Below, piece by piece: positions 24,749 to 36,092 of a DNA stretch of 64,000 bases. Made by a program: the position numbers and the translations under genes. Position 1 is the first letter of the stretch. The number at the start of each line of letters is the position of its first letter. The stretch lies in contig CM042694.1 of NCBI GenBank assembly GCA_023614405.1, positions 131,011,711 through 131,075,710 of the forward strand. The letters run 5' to 3'. Source of the stretch: Avena insularis (Eukaryota; Streptophyta; Magnoliopsida; Poales; Poaceae). The notes beneath the pieces were generated by a model, which saw only the letters and a program-made list of their open reading frames with translations, made no database searches and was not told the DNA's origin.

Positions 24749-24909
24749 GAAAAAAAGTAAGGATATGTATGGATGGGCATTCTTTCACTCAATCACACTA
24801 CACAGTTCTCCAAAATTCCACCTTGGTGGATCTATATATCGAGGAACACTAGAATATTGTACGCTCCAAAAACCCAGGGCAATCTAACTCCTGGATTAAA
24901 CTTGAACAC

Positions 24910-25211
24910 ATGGCGACTTTCAGCGGTTGGTTGCAGACACATCCCATGAATAACACCACTATTGGAGATCGGCTGTACTTGTTGGCCAGGTCACCATCTT
25001 CGACTATATTGACTTTCCAAGGGTACAAGATAAATGGAAATACATTTTACACGATTGCCCAAGATAAAAGAGCACCAACCAAAACAGTGGTCTCCACTTT
25101 GATGCAATAGACAACAATGGACAAAAGAACACATATTACGGTTACATAGAGGATATATGGGAACTTGACTATGGACCTTATTTTAAGGTCCCTTTGTTTT
25201 GGTGCATATGG
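24910..25211 (+). pseudogene. DUF4216 domain, 5' part, of the CACTA element
   Basis: Encodes TILTFQGYKINGNTFYTIAQ and then, after a one-base shift near 25080, TYYGYIEDIWELDYGPYF, both hallmarks of DUF4216. That domain follows the transposase in many plant CACTA elements. The reading frame runs into the TATGG target duplication of element C and continues at 38725. Confidence 0.78.
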
Positions 25212-26852
25212 TGAAGGGTTCCGTAGCAGAAAACACAAAATTTCTATCTACTCGAACACTAATACCAGGATCTATACTATATAGACATAAGTAACAGAGA
25301 AGAGATACGATATTCATAACTTTGAAGACTGAGGCACGCCTTACGCAGGAAGGCGTATATTGATGAAGACGAGCAGCACCCCAAGTGTGGTGCCTCCGAA
25401 GTTCGTCACACGCCCAGTGTAGGAGACGTCAACCAAACTCCGATCTAGCAGAGCAGCGGAAGAAGTAGATGCTGGATCGCTGATCACATGACGGTGGTGT
25501 GAAGGTGGAGAACTCACCCACGAGGTCCTCTCCAATATTTCTGAGAAGTCCTCAATGGATGAGAGAGAGAATGAGAGGGAATGGGATGATTCCAAAGGGG
25601 GAGGGAGACCCCTATATATAGTGGGAGGGGGGGACCACCCTGGGGCCAGGCGGTGTGGGACTAATCCCCACACCTGCTGGCCACCTAGGGGCAGCCGCCA
25701 GCCCTAGGTGGGCCCCATTGGGGTGGCCCACCAAGCCTAGGCTGGCTGGCCCCCTCTCCCTAGGCGCCATGCCCTATTGGGCCTCCCTTCGAGTGAGGCC
25801 CATTAGCATTATGATGCCTTTAATAATAAATAAAATATATATTTAATATTAATTCTCCAATTAACATTCAAATACACATATTGTATTATTCCTTTACTCC
25901 GGAACACCTTTCGGACCCCTTCCGATCTCCATCGGATGTTACCCGGAACTATTCCGGTTTCTCTTTCTCTATTTCTCCTACGATACCTCATCTACCCTAA
26001 GCGTCCCTACCCTTAAGTGTGACATCCTTTGGTTTGGAAACACTCCAAAAATGATCGAGAGTACTCTCACATCAATGATCAACATAGGGACATGGATGGC
26101 CATGTGACCCCCGTGCGTTTCACGAATATAATCGCTCGAACCGTGAGATAGTCGTTTCCCATTCCCTTTGTCACATGATACCTAATTCATTCGAGACATG
26201 ATCTTCAGTATCCCCATACCTTAGTTCGGTCTCATTACCAATGAATTTGTTTACTCGTTCTCATGTCGTTGCATTTCGTGACCAAGTCACATGCTTGCAA
26301 GCTTCATTAATGCAACGTCACCGAGATGGCCACATGTATCTATCCGTTACATGGATTAGACAAATCCTGGTCTTGATATGTACTCCTCTACGCATCCCTT
26401 TGGAAAACCTAAGTGGCACCTTTTTTATCACCCTGTTACGAGATGAATCTTGATAACCATCTAAGCTTCCTCCGGAATGGTGATTTGCATTACGTCACAG
26501 TCAAAGGATCAGGTTGCGATGTTCTCTGTGTTTTATCATCAATGGTGAACTTTGTAACTAGATCTCATTCAAGATATAATGGTCAGATGTTGGTCTATCA
26601 TGTTATTCAACTAATAACATGACCCCATTTTCAATCGGCATAAATGCCCATGATCTTGAAACCCAGACCATCCTCATGACCAATGAATTAGTTTGCTAGA
26701 GGTAACTAGAGACACGGTTTGTTTACATACCACACGTGTATTAACATTTTGCATTAACACAGTTATAGCACAGTTTGAAACATATTATGAACATATAGGA
26801 GATATATCAAATAATACACTTTATTATTTGCCTCTAGGGAATAACTCCTTCA
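25212..26852 (-). repeat. 3' LTR of Copia element C
   Basis: 1641 bp, plus-strand ends TGAAGGGTTCC...AACTCCTTCA, paired with 37088-38724. The polypurine tract flanks it on the right at 26853-26867. ORFs within it are spurious. Confidence 0.92.
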
Positions 26853-26867
26853 GTCTCCCGCTTGCAC
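26853..26867 (-). other. Polypurine tract of Copia element C
   Basis: On the minus strand this reads GTGCAAGCGGGAGAC directly before the LTR. It matches the tract next to the LTRs of elements G and D. Confidence 0.7.
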
Positions 26868-26871
26868 TAGA

Positions 26872-28494
26872 TTATAAATAAAACTTGTTTATAATAGGCA
26901 GGAACCTAACACCAATGGAATCTCGGTGTTGTTCGTGCTTTTCTTGATGGAGAGCTTTGGTCAAAGGATCTACCATATTCAGTTCTGTATCTACTTTGCA
27001 AATCTTGACTTCACCTTTGTCAACATTCTGTCGGATGACGTGAAATCTAAGCTTTATGTGTTTGGCTGCGGAATGAGTCCTTGGTTCCTTTGCGTTTGCA
27101 ATAGCTCCCATGTTATCACAATAGATTGTCATGGGGTCTTGCGCATTTGGAAAAACTCTGAGTTCGATGATGAAATTCCTTAGCTAAACAGCTTCATTTG
27201 CTGCATCAGCCGCAGTAATGTATTCAGACTCCATTGAATATTGCACCATCACCGGCTATTTCTTACTCTTCCAGCTTACCGCCCTACCATTCACTAGGAA
27301 CACAAATCCTGTTTGAGACTTCGAGTCATCATGATCTGAGTTCCAGCTCGCATCCACTTAACCCGTTATGTTTAGAGCTTCATCACTTCCTCCATAGATT
27401 AGGAACATATCCTTTGTACTTCTTAGATACTTTAGGATATTCTTTATAGCTGTCCAGTGATCCGGTCCTAGATTACTTTGGTATCGGCTCGTCAAACTAA
27501 GAGCCAATTCCACATCAGGTCACGTACTTAACATTGCATACATGATAGATCCTATGGCTAAGGCATAGGGGATGTAAGACATATTTTCTCTATCATCATC
27601 CGTTACCGGACTTTGAGTCATACTCATTTTGCAATTCTTCATCATTGGTACCAAACCCCTTTTGGTATTTTCCATTTTGAACCTCTTCAAAATCTTTTCG
27701 ATGTAAGTACTCTGACTTAATGCAATTAGGCGCCTTGATCTATCTCTATAGATCTTGATTCCTAATACGTATGCAGCTCCACCTAGATCCTTCATAGAAA
27801 ATTGGTTACTCAAATATGCTTTCACGCTTCTCATAAGATCCACATCGTTTCCCATGAGTAATATGTCATCCACATGTACTACTAAGAAAACAACTGAGCT
27901 CCCACTCGCTTTCTTGTAAACACAGAACTCTTGTTGATTTTGGACAAATCCAAAACTCTTGATCACTTGATCAAAACATTGGTTCTAGCTTCGAGATGCT
28001 TGCTTCAATCCATAAATGGACTGTTGAAGCTTTCATACCTTTCCAGCATCCTTAGGATCAACAAAACCTTCTGGTTGCATCATATACAACTCTTCATCAA
28101 TGTGACCATTGAGGAATGTGGTCTTGACATCCATCTGCCAAATTTCATAGTCGAAATGTGCAACAATTGCTATTAAAATCCGGATAGCCTTAAGCATCAC
28201 TACGGGAGAGTAAGTCTCATCGTAATCAACTCCTTGAATTTTTCAAAACCCCTTTGCGACAAGTCGAGCTTTGTGAATGGTCACATTATCGTTCGCATCT
28301 GTCTTTTTCTTAAAGATCCATTTATTTTCCACGGCCTTGCGGCCTTCTGGAAGATCTACCAAGGTCCAAACTTGGTTCTCATGCATAGATCCTATTTCGG
28401 ATTTTATGGCTTCTAGCCATTTCTCGGAGTCAGCACTATCCGTAGCTTCTTTGTAGTTTGTAGTTTCTTCCTGTTCATCTAGGATGACAGACAT
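26872..28494 (-). pseudogene. Reverse transcriptase and RNase H of Copia element C
   Basis: Degenerate Copia RT. The N-terminal fingers at 28494-28243 include KWLEAIKSEIGSMHENQVW and KARLVAKGF. The palm and thumb are at 27966-27520, with the catalytic box read as HVDDILLMGND (YVDD in active copies). RNase H follows down to 26872, including YCDNMGAIANA, a THSAAKHIKLRFH block and the DPLTKAL motif. Frameshifts and stops separate the blocks (for example around 28240, 27970 and 27500). The domain order integrase-RT-RNase H confirms Copia. Inactive. Confidence 0.88.
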
Positions 28495-29946
28495 TACAAG
28501 GCTACTATACTAATCAGGAGTGCATGAATTCTTGTAGACCTGCGAACCTCAGGAGTCTCGACGTCGTTGTTTTGATCATCATCATTGGGCTCGTCCTCCA
28601 TGTTGGAGAGTGGTTTCAGAACAGCTTCTGTTGTGCTACTCGGAATTTGGAGAGAAGGGTCAACAACCTCATCTAACTCAATTTTCCTTCCACAAACTCC
28701 TTTAGCAAGAAACTCTTTCTCGAGAAAGGTGCCGGTTTTTGCGACAAACGTTTTGCCTTCGGCTTGGTTGTAGAAAGTATACCCAATGGTTTCCCTTGGA
28801 TATCCTACAAAGATACATTTCTCCAATTTGGGTTCGAGTTTGTCTGGTTGTAGTTTCTTGACGTAAGCCTCACATCCCCAAACTTTCAGAAATGACAACA
28901 CTGGCTTCTTGCCATGCCATATCTCATATGGGGTTGTCTATACGGATTTGGATGGTGCTCGGTTTAAAATAAAAGCGGTGGTTTCTAATGCGTATCCCCA
29001 AAAATACATAGAAAAATCAGTTGAAGACATCATGGACCGCTCACTATCTAATAGGGTTCGGTTACGACGTTCCAACACACCATTACGTTGTGGTGTTCCG
29101 GCTGGCGTAAGCTGTGGGATAATCCCACAGTCCTTCAAGTGCATGTTAAACTCATAACTCAAATACTCGCCTCCTCGATCCGATCGAAGATGCTTGATTT
29201 TCTTGTTAAGTTGATTCTCTACTTCTTTCTGAAATTCCTTGAACTTTTCAAAAGTTTCAGACTTGTGCTTCATTAAGTAGATATATCCATATCTGCTTAA
29301 GTCGTCAGTAAAGGAAACAAAGTAACGATAACCATTGCGTGTTAAGACGCTCATTGGTCCACATACATCCGTATGTATGATTCCCAGTAGGTCTATAGCT
29401 CTCTCCACTATCCCGGAGAACGGTGTCCTAGTCATCTTGCCCATGAGGCATGGCTCACATGTATCAAGGGTTTCGAAATCCAATGATCCAAGCAGCCCTT
29501 TTGAATGAAGCTTCTTCATGCGTTTTATGCCAATGTGACCAAGACGATAATGCCACATAAACATGGAATTATCATCATTATGCTTACAACGTTTAGCATC
29601 AACACTATGGATGTGTGTATTACAATCAATATCAAGTAAGAATAAACCATCACACATAGGAGCATGAACATAGAAAATATCATTCATATAAATTGAACAA
29701 CCATTTGTTCCTAATTTAAACGAATAACGGTCTTGCAACAAGCAAGACCCACTCAGAATTTTCATACTCAATGCGGGTACATAGTAGCATTTATTCAAAA
29801 CCAAAAACAATCCTGACTCTCGAACCATTGCCGACGCGCATCGTCACCTCGTCCTTTTTCAGGCGCCTCCTACTCTACAGATCCTGCTGAGAGTTACAAA
29901 TGTGAGCAACAGATCCGGTATCAAATACCCAGGTGTTACTCCGGTA
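28494..29946 (-). pseudogene. Protease (partial) and integrase of Copia element C
   Basis: On the minus strand, 29946-29870 retains the protease active site (WVFDTGSVAHIC). 29828-28938 is an intact-looking 296-codon integrase frame with the GAG-pre-integrase HHCC finger (WHYRLGHIGIKRMKKLHSKG, then CEPCLMGKMTR). It also has the D,D,E catalytic residues (HTDVCGP; RSDRGGEY; RNGVLERRNRT). The frame stops at 28938 and resumes to 28494 with the conserved KVWGCEAYVKKLQPDKLEPK region. The upstream protease is cut off at 29946 by the border of element B. Confidence 0.88.
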
Positions 29947-30513
29947 GCAATAATCTGTTGCTTGCAACTTAATACTGGAGGGGGTTCGGATGATAACCTG
30001 AAGGTGGATTATTAGTCATAGATGCAGTTGGATGGCGGTCTATGTATAATGTTGTAATGCCCAATCGAATCTAAAAGGAGTCAAGATGAGTAGTATATGC
30101 TTGTATGCTTTCTCGATGTTTGTCAATTACCCCGCTGTAATTTGTTCACCCAGCATGTTATCTATCTTAAGGAGAGCCATCTCTAGTGAACTATGGACCC
30201 CGGTCCTTTCTTTTACATACAATCTACAATCAAACTATTTACTGCTTTGTGTTTACTTTCTACAAACTATTAATTTCTTCCATTCGATACGTTTAATCCT
30301 TTGTTTTCAGCAAAATCGGTGAGATTGACAACCTCATCGCAAGTTGGGGACAGAGTTCTGTGGTTGTGTTGTGTAGGTCTCCACGTTGCTGCTGGCACCA
30401 GTAGTGCCCCCTACCAACATTCAGCTAGCAACACCTTTGGGGTGTTTCCTTGCTCCTACTGGATTGATAACCTTGGTTTCATACTGAGGAAAAACTTGCT
30501 GTTGTGCTCATCA
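29947..30513 (+). repeat. Truncated 5' LTR of element B
   Basis: Aligns with about 35285-35886 from GCAATAATCTG onward, with small insertions and deletions. The first 980 bp or so of the LTR are missing. The junction with element C shows a few bases of shared sequence around AGCAA. Confidence 0.82.
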
Positions 30514-30524
30514 AGCTCTTTTTC

Positions 30525-30542
30525 TGGCGCCGTTGCCGAGGA
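30525..30542 (+). other. Primer binding site of element B (tRNA-Asp type)
   Basis: TGGCGCCGTTGCCGAGGA, one mismatch to the Athila tRNA-Asp site, about 11 bp after the LTR end. Confidence 0.75.
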
Positions 30543-30584
30543 CTTGAAGAAGAAGCTCCCACGTCAACCACGCGCCAACTGTTT

Positions 30585-30855
30585 TTTTTAATAAAGAAAA
30601 CAAACTTGTAAAACTATTTTTTTGTGTTTTTGATAAAGAAACAAGCACGCAAAACAACCACGCAAAAAAAAACAACAAATATTTTTGAGGACTCCCCTGT
30701 GGAGTCAAGGACATCTTCACAAGGGGAGTCCCTCATAACCAATCTCTTTACTTTGTTGTTTTTGTTTTGCTTAGTTTCCTTTTGTTTTGTTTGCTTGTTT
30801 CTTTATCAAAAACACAAAAAAAATAGTTTTACAAGTTTGTTTTCTTTATTAAAAA
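30585..30855. repeat. Long inverted repeat (hairpin) in 5' leader of element B
   Basis: Arms 30585-30647 and 30792-30855 are reverse complements over about 63 bp, differing only by one T in a homopolymer. An inner pair, 30688-30699 and 30722-30734 (GAGGACTCCCCT with AGGGGAGTCCCTC), lies inside the loop. As RNA this would form a stem of about 63 bp with an inner stem-loop, between the primer site and the ORF. Confidence 0.85.
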
Positions 30856-30905
30856 CACAAAAAAATTAAGTATTTCTATAGTTGTTACCTTCCCCTTAGC
30901 ACACC

Positions 30906-31562
30906 ATGTTGATCCCTAAATTCACCCCGAAAGACCTTTCAATAGGTAATGGTTCTATAATTGGAAAAGATAATATTGAAGAATTCTTTAATCATGTTAG
31001 TAAGCATGAGGATATTGAGGATAGATCCCTTGTAGAACTTGCTCCAAACTATGAAATTGCTGCAGCTTCTTTAGTTCACATGTTGGAAGCTAGGTTTGTT
31101 AACCTTAACCCCTTAATGCAAGTAATGTTTCTTATCCTTAAAGAAATTGAGGACCCTGAAAAGAGGTATTTTATTCTAGAAACTTTGCTTAAGGAATTCT
31201 ATGATGTTGCCAAAGAAGCTAGAAAACTCTTTGAACGTTTCAATATGCTAGGCTCATGTGTAGATGTTGTTGGTACCCGAGAAAAGATGAGCAAAACTGA
31301 ACCTAATGGGGAGGAAATTAAGATACCAACACCCTTCAAACTAGTAGCAATGCATGAAGCCATAGAAAAGAATCTTGATTGGATTGTTCCCGAAAACCCT
31401 ATTGATGAAAATATTGAACCCAAGAGTATTGAGAGAGGATCCTCTACAACTTATTTGGATGAGATACCTTGCCTTGTTGAAGATATTCCTGGTATATTGC
31501 TCTTAATGCTTCTTCATTTGAGAACACTTGATTCTTTTTCTTGCTTCTTATGCCTAACTTAA
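30906..31562 (+). CDS. Unrecognised 218-residue ORF of element B
   Basis: An uninterrupted frame where gag should lie, starting at an ATG just downstream of the hairpin leader. The product is acidic and mostly helical in appearance (for example EEFFNHVSKHEDIEDRSLVE, then EARKLFERFNML), ending in a hydrophobic LLLMLLHLRTLDSFSCFL stretch. I see no zinc knuckle, no retrotrans_gag motif and no resemblance to the gag of element A. Yet its last codons and all of the following noncoding region align with A. It could be a diverged gag-like or accessory protein specific to this family. It is the longest intact frame of the A/B-type elements here. Function unknown. Confidence 0.55.
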   Translation: MLIPKFTPKDLSIGNGSIIGKDNIEEFFNHVSKHEDIEDRSLVELAPNYEIAAASLVHMLEARFVNLNPLMQVMFLILKEIEDPEKRYFILETLLKEFYDVAKEARKLFERFNMLGSCVDVVGTREKMSKTEPNGEEIKIPTPFKLVAMHEAIEKNLDWIVPENPIDENIEPKSIERGSSTTYLDEIPCLVEDIPGILLLMLLHLRTLDSFSCFLCLT

Positions 31563-34304
31563 AGGCGTTAAAGAAAAGTACTTATTGGGAGATAACCCAA
31601 AAGTTTTAGATGAGTCTTGGAAGTTATTACTTCAGTAATAACCGCTCCTTATCCTTTTTATTTTCTTTTTGTGCCAAGAGTAACCTCTAATGAGAGAGAA
31701 GTAATGATTGGGAAAGTTGCTGTCTCGAAACAGATTTATGTCCTTCACCATAAAAATTCGTGTAAAATCTCTGTACGTCCTTTTGAGGCACGAATGTTTT
31801 TGCTTCTGCCCCAGGTTGTTATCTAACTTTCGTTAGTTCAACACTTTTTAATTTGAGGAACAGAAGGTCTTCGAAAAAAATCGTCTTTACCTGTTGGTCT
31901 GTTTTGACAGATTTCTGCCATTTTCTGCATTTGCTCCTTGTTGGTTCCTTTTTGAGTTCTTTTGGGGAACTGAGCTTTTTGAGGGAAGTGCTACATTAGC
32001 TTGTGTTCTATTGGAAGTTTTATTGGTGTTAGAACTGAACCTAAAGACTTATTATCTTGAGTGCACTAATGTTGCTAATAAAGATTGTGTGAAGTTTTGT
32101 ATGAAGGAAATTTTTCAGGTGTATGGAAGGAACGAGTAATAAGATGAAGGATGGACTAAAGCTCAAGCTTGGGGATGCCATGCGTGTCACCCCAAGAAAT
32201 ATCCAAGAATTACAAGCATCAAAGCTTGTGGATGCCCAAGGCATCCCCTTCTTCATCAATAAAAATCCCAGGTTTCTTCCAAACGCTTCATTTTTATTGT
32301 TTCATGCACAGTTGTGTTGTTCTTGGAGCGTCTTCTTTTTCGTTTTTGTTTTGGTTTTTCGTTTGCTTTGTTTGATTAGTTTGCTGAATAAATTGGTTGG
32401 ACCCCCTCTTTCATACGTTGGTTTTCAAATAGTTTGGTTTGGATTGGAAAACAGTAGGAAAGTTCATGCTTATGTGGTAAAGAGAGCTTATTTTTGACTG
32501 TGGCCTATGCTTTGTCATGCCATGCTTGATATTGTTTTGGCTTTATGCTTAGTATTCTTTGCTGTAGCATGACTTGTTATAAACAATTGAGATTGCTTAA
32601 TGTGCCTTGGATGAATCATTCGTTGTTTTAGCATATTAAAGCATAGTATTGTGGTATTCTCCTTTGACGCTTTATTTGGGTTGACTTGGCGCATGCTCAC
32701 ACCATGTTATGACTATCTCAAGTCACCATAAGCCTTTATGATCCTTTAGTTTTCAACTTGTAGTATCACTTTATGCTTTGATCAATGATGTTTTGTCGCT
32801 TTGCATGATTATGGCCATTATTGCTCTCTTAGTTTGTTGCTCCCAGTCTTTTGCTAGCCTCTGTAACCAAGTATGAGTTCCACTCATGCATCCAACTCCC
32901 TAAACCAAGTTATTCCAAAGAGTCCACCATACCTACCTACTAGCATATGCTATTCCAAGTATATTCATGTTTTTGTTTACCTTCCAAATTAAACTTGTTA
33001 TGAGAAAACTAGTGATTAAAGCTCTCACGAACTTGATGGCACACTTTACTTTTCTTGCCCTTAATAAACTTGAACCATTGTGTCGTCTATGTTGTATATG
33101 CTTGCACTTATTTGTTGGGGATTAGCAGAACCATGTTGTCATGGGGAATGCTTTCAACATTGCACTGGTACTTTGTACCTAGTTGATATCATGCTCTTTT
33201 GTCTATGGATGTCGTCAGTGTGAAATGAAAGGGGAGCTTGTAAGTCCATGGAGTTATGTGTATGTGTTAGGTAAATGCCTGGGCCGCTGGTCTAAACCAT
33301 GCTGACATGGTGGAAACCTGCAGCGTAACCATAAAGAGTTGTATATGAAGCATTCTTCTTATAAAAAAAGAGTCCTATATTGAGAAAAAATAAAAAGAGA
33401 AAAAAATAGATTATGAAAAGAGGAAAGAGAGAAAAAAGCACCATATTCCCATGGTAAATAAGAAGATTGCTGAGATGCTCGTTGTCTGTTTGCCTTGTCA
33501 TTTTGATATGGGGGTTCTTCCGTATCATCGGGCAAGGGGTACCCTGTTGGCGGTTCTCTATGATACACATGTACTTACGATGACAAGAACTTACCGGTGA
33601 CTAAACTTGAGTAGCATGAGGAGCGGCCCTCGTATTCAAGGGACATGAGATTTCTAACTTATACTTCGTCAAGAATGTACAGCTTAACCTTAATCACTTC
33701 AAGATGCTTATGATAGGGGCAATGAGAGCTAAAAGCTTTTAAGTACCATAATTTTTGGAAGCTCTTTATGAGACTTGAATCCCTACTTCCTTCTATGAAG
33801 GCCTTTCTTCCACTTATACATTGAGTCTCCACCTTCTATATTTATGCACTCACTTTGAGAGCATAGTGGCCATTCTTAGTTGTATGTGCATTGTCCCAAG
33901 ACTTGTTGATTGATGCATACCTTGATATTGCTTGTTTTAAACTATTTGTATCTAGTCACTCTTATAAACTTTGAAGGTGTCCTATGCATTTATGTTTGCT
34001 ACTTTATGAGGGACAAGCTGAATACTACTATGCTATGTTTTCTTTATGTGAAACAAACAAACGTCTTGCAAAGCATTGTTATTCATGAATCTTTTGTTTG
34101 TGCCTTTTCATGTTGCAACATAGTTTCTTTGTCTTATTGCTAGAACTTTGTCTTCATGTTATGATTGAAGTACTATGATCCTAGCTTTGAAAGTTTTACA
34201 AATACTTTGATCAAGTTTATGATGGTGCATGTCACCTCAAAAATTATTCTTTCTTTTTATCACTTACCTACTCGAGGACGAGCAGGAGTTAAGCTTGGGG
34301 ATGT
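31563..34304 (+). other. 3' noncoding region and polypurine tract of element B
   Basis: Homologous to 12965-15708 of element A throughout, including the purine-rich run (about 33380-33440) and the early AAGCTTGGGGATG copy at about 32166. The true polypurine tract is 34292-34304. No credible gene. Confidence 0.75.
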
Positions 34305-35886
34305 TGATACATTGCAAATGTATCTATGATATTTGATATTCCATGCTTGGTTTTATCTACTTTCTTATGTTTTGTGCACACTTTGGAGTACTTTTCATAT
34401 GATTTTTTTGGACTAACCTACTAACAAGAGCCACAGTGTCAGCTACCTGTTTTCTGCTGTTTTTGGTTCCAGGAAGTCAGAAAATGAATATTCTCGGAAT
34501 TGGACGGGACAAAAGCCAGAGTTATTATTTTATCGAGGGACACTTGGAGCCAGAATACGAGATGGAGAAGGGCCAGAGGGAGGCCACACCACCTGGCCGC
34601 ACGGCCAGGCTTAGCCCGCGCTAGGGGGTGGTGTGGCCAGCCCAGGCACCCCCTCGGCCTCTCCTTCTGCCGATATATTGCCTCTGATAGAGAAACCCTA
34701 AGTACCCGATCAAAAATCCACGAAAGAGTGTGTAGCCGTCGTTGTCTCCATCCCTAGACCGGGAGGGATCTGAAGCTCTTCCCGGTACCCTGCCGGAGAG
34801 GGGAATTCACCCAGGAGGCCTTCATCATCATCATGCAAGCCTCTAGTGTGATGCGTGAGTAGTTCATCTCTGGACTACGGGTCCATGTAGTAGCTAGATG
34901 GCTGGTTCTCCTCCTTTGTGCTATCATGTCTAGATCTTGTGAGCTCCGTTCATGATCAAGATCATCTATTTGTTATTCTGCATGTTGTGTTTGTGGGCAT
35001 CCGATGGATATTGAGATGATATTTCAGATTGATTATTGATTCTATCATGTATTTGTTATTTGTGTTCTTGCATGATTTCCGTTGTTAGTAGCTATCTTGG
35101 CCAAGTAGATTCTAGCAACTCCAAGAGTTAGTATTTATGCTCGATAGTAGGTTCATGCCTCTGGTAATCTGGGGAAGTGACAGAAATCTCTAAGGTACTA
35201 GATGTGTTGTTGCTACTAGGGAGAAAACAACAATCCTTTGTTCATAGAACAATCGTATTGTTTACTTTACACGCAATTCGTAATGCAATAATCTGCTTGC
35301 AACTTAATCTTGGAGGGTTCGGATGATAACCAAGGTGGATTATTAGTCATAGATGCGCTTGGATGGCGATATGTATAATGTTGTAATTCCCAATCGAATC
35401 TCAAAGGAGTCAAGATGAGTAGTATATGCTTGTATGCTTTCTCGATGTTTGTCAATTGCCCCGCTGTAATTTGTTCACCCAGCATGTTATCTATCTTAAG
35501 GAGAGCCACCTCTAGTGAACTATGGATCCCGGTCCTTTCTTTTACATACAATCTACAATCAAACTATTTACTGCTTTGTGTTTACTTTCTACAAACTATT
35601 ACTTTCTTCCATTCGATACGTTTAATCCTTTGTTTTCAGCAAAACCGGTGAGATTGACAACCTTATCGCAATCCTCCGTCATTTCGAAGGCGTTGGGCAT
35701 AGTTTACAAAATCAGAAAGGGGAGAACGTGTTGTAAAGCCTCTTTTTGGGTCTCCATGTTGCTGCTGGCACCGGTAGTGCGCCCTGCCAACGTTCAGCTA
35801 GCAACACCTTTCGGGTGTTTCCTTGCTCCTACTGGATTGATAACCTTGGTTTCGTACTGAGGGAAAACTTGTTGTTGTGCTCATGA
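34305..35886 (+). repeat. 3' LTR of element B
   Basis: Starts TGATACATTGCAAATG after the AAGCTTGGGGATGT tract and ends near ...GTGCTCATGA (5' copy ...GTGCTCATCA), about 1.58 kb. The end is uncertain by about 3 bp. The first 150 bp resemble the LTR of element A, but the 3' half is a different family type. Confidence 0.83.
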
Positions 35887-35933
35887 TACCTTCCTCTTGG
35901 GGTTCCCCAATGATCTCGATATATTTTGGGCCA

Positions 35934-36092
35934 TCACTTAGCTGGAAGGTCAACCTCGATGACATAAGTCAACTTGTAGCGGACTCGGAGGATCCTAAGA
36001 TTGCGGAACCATGCGTTGAATTTGGTTCCATCAGTTTTCAGCTTGTCCATCTCGAGGAAAGTGCTAAGGTTGAAGGTGGGTGGGCGAGACAT
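35934..36092 (-). pseudogene. N-terminal gag remnant of Copia element C
   Basis: Starting at ATG 36092 on the minus strand, a 52-codon frame begins MSRPPTFNLSTFLEMDKLK and includes NAWFRNLRIL, the usual start of an Angela/BARE-type gag. It stops at TGA 35934. The remaining gag was removed at the border with element B (35886). The leader from 36093 to 37074 is noncoding. Confidence 0.8.

Larger units (their letters stand above)
29947..35886 (+). mobile_element. Non-autonomous Athila-like element B (5' LTR truncated)
   Basis: Plus-strand element nested in C. It has a truncated 5' LTR (29947-30513), a tRNA-Asp-type primer site, a long inverted repeat, one ORF, a 3' noncoding region shared with element A, a polypurine tract (34292-34304) and a full 3' LTR. 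It has no pol domains. Its left border cuts into C's protease and its right border into C's gag, so a deletion removed both the missing LTR part and about 0.9 kb or more of C's gag. No target duplication can be identified for that reason. Confidence 0.82.

Noticed and set aside
25341..25673. 110-codon minus-strand ORF, with a near copy at 37216-37515
   Set aside because: Both lie in the two LTRs of Copia element C and mirror each other because the LTRs are duplicates.
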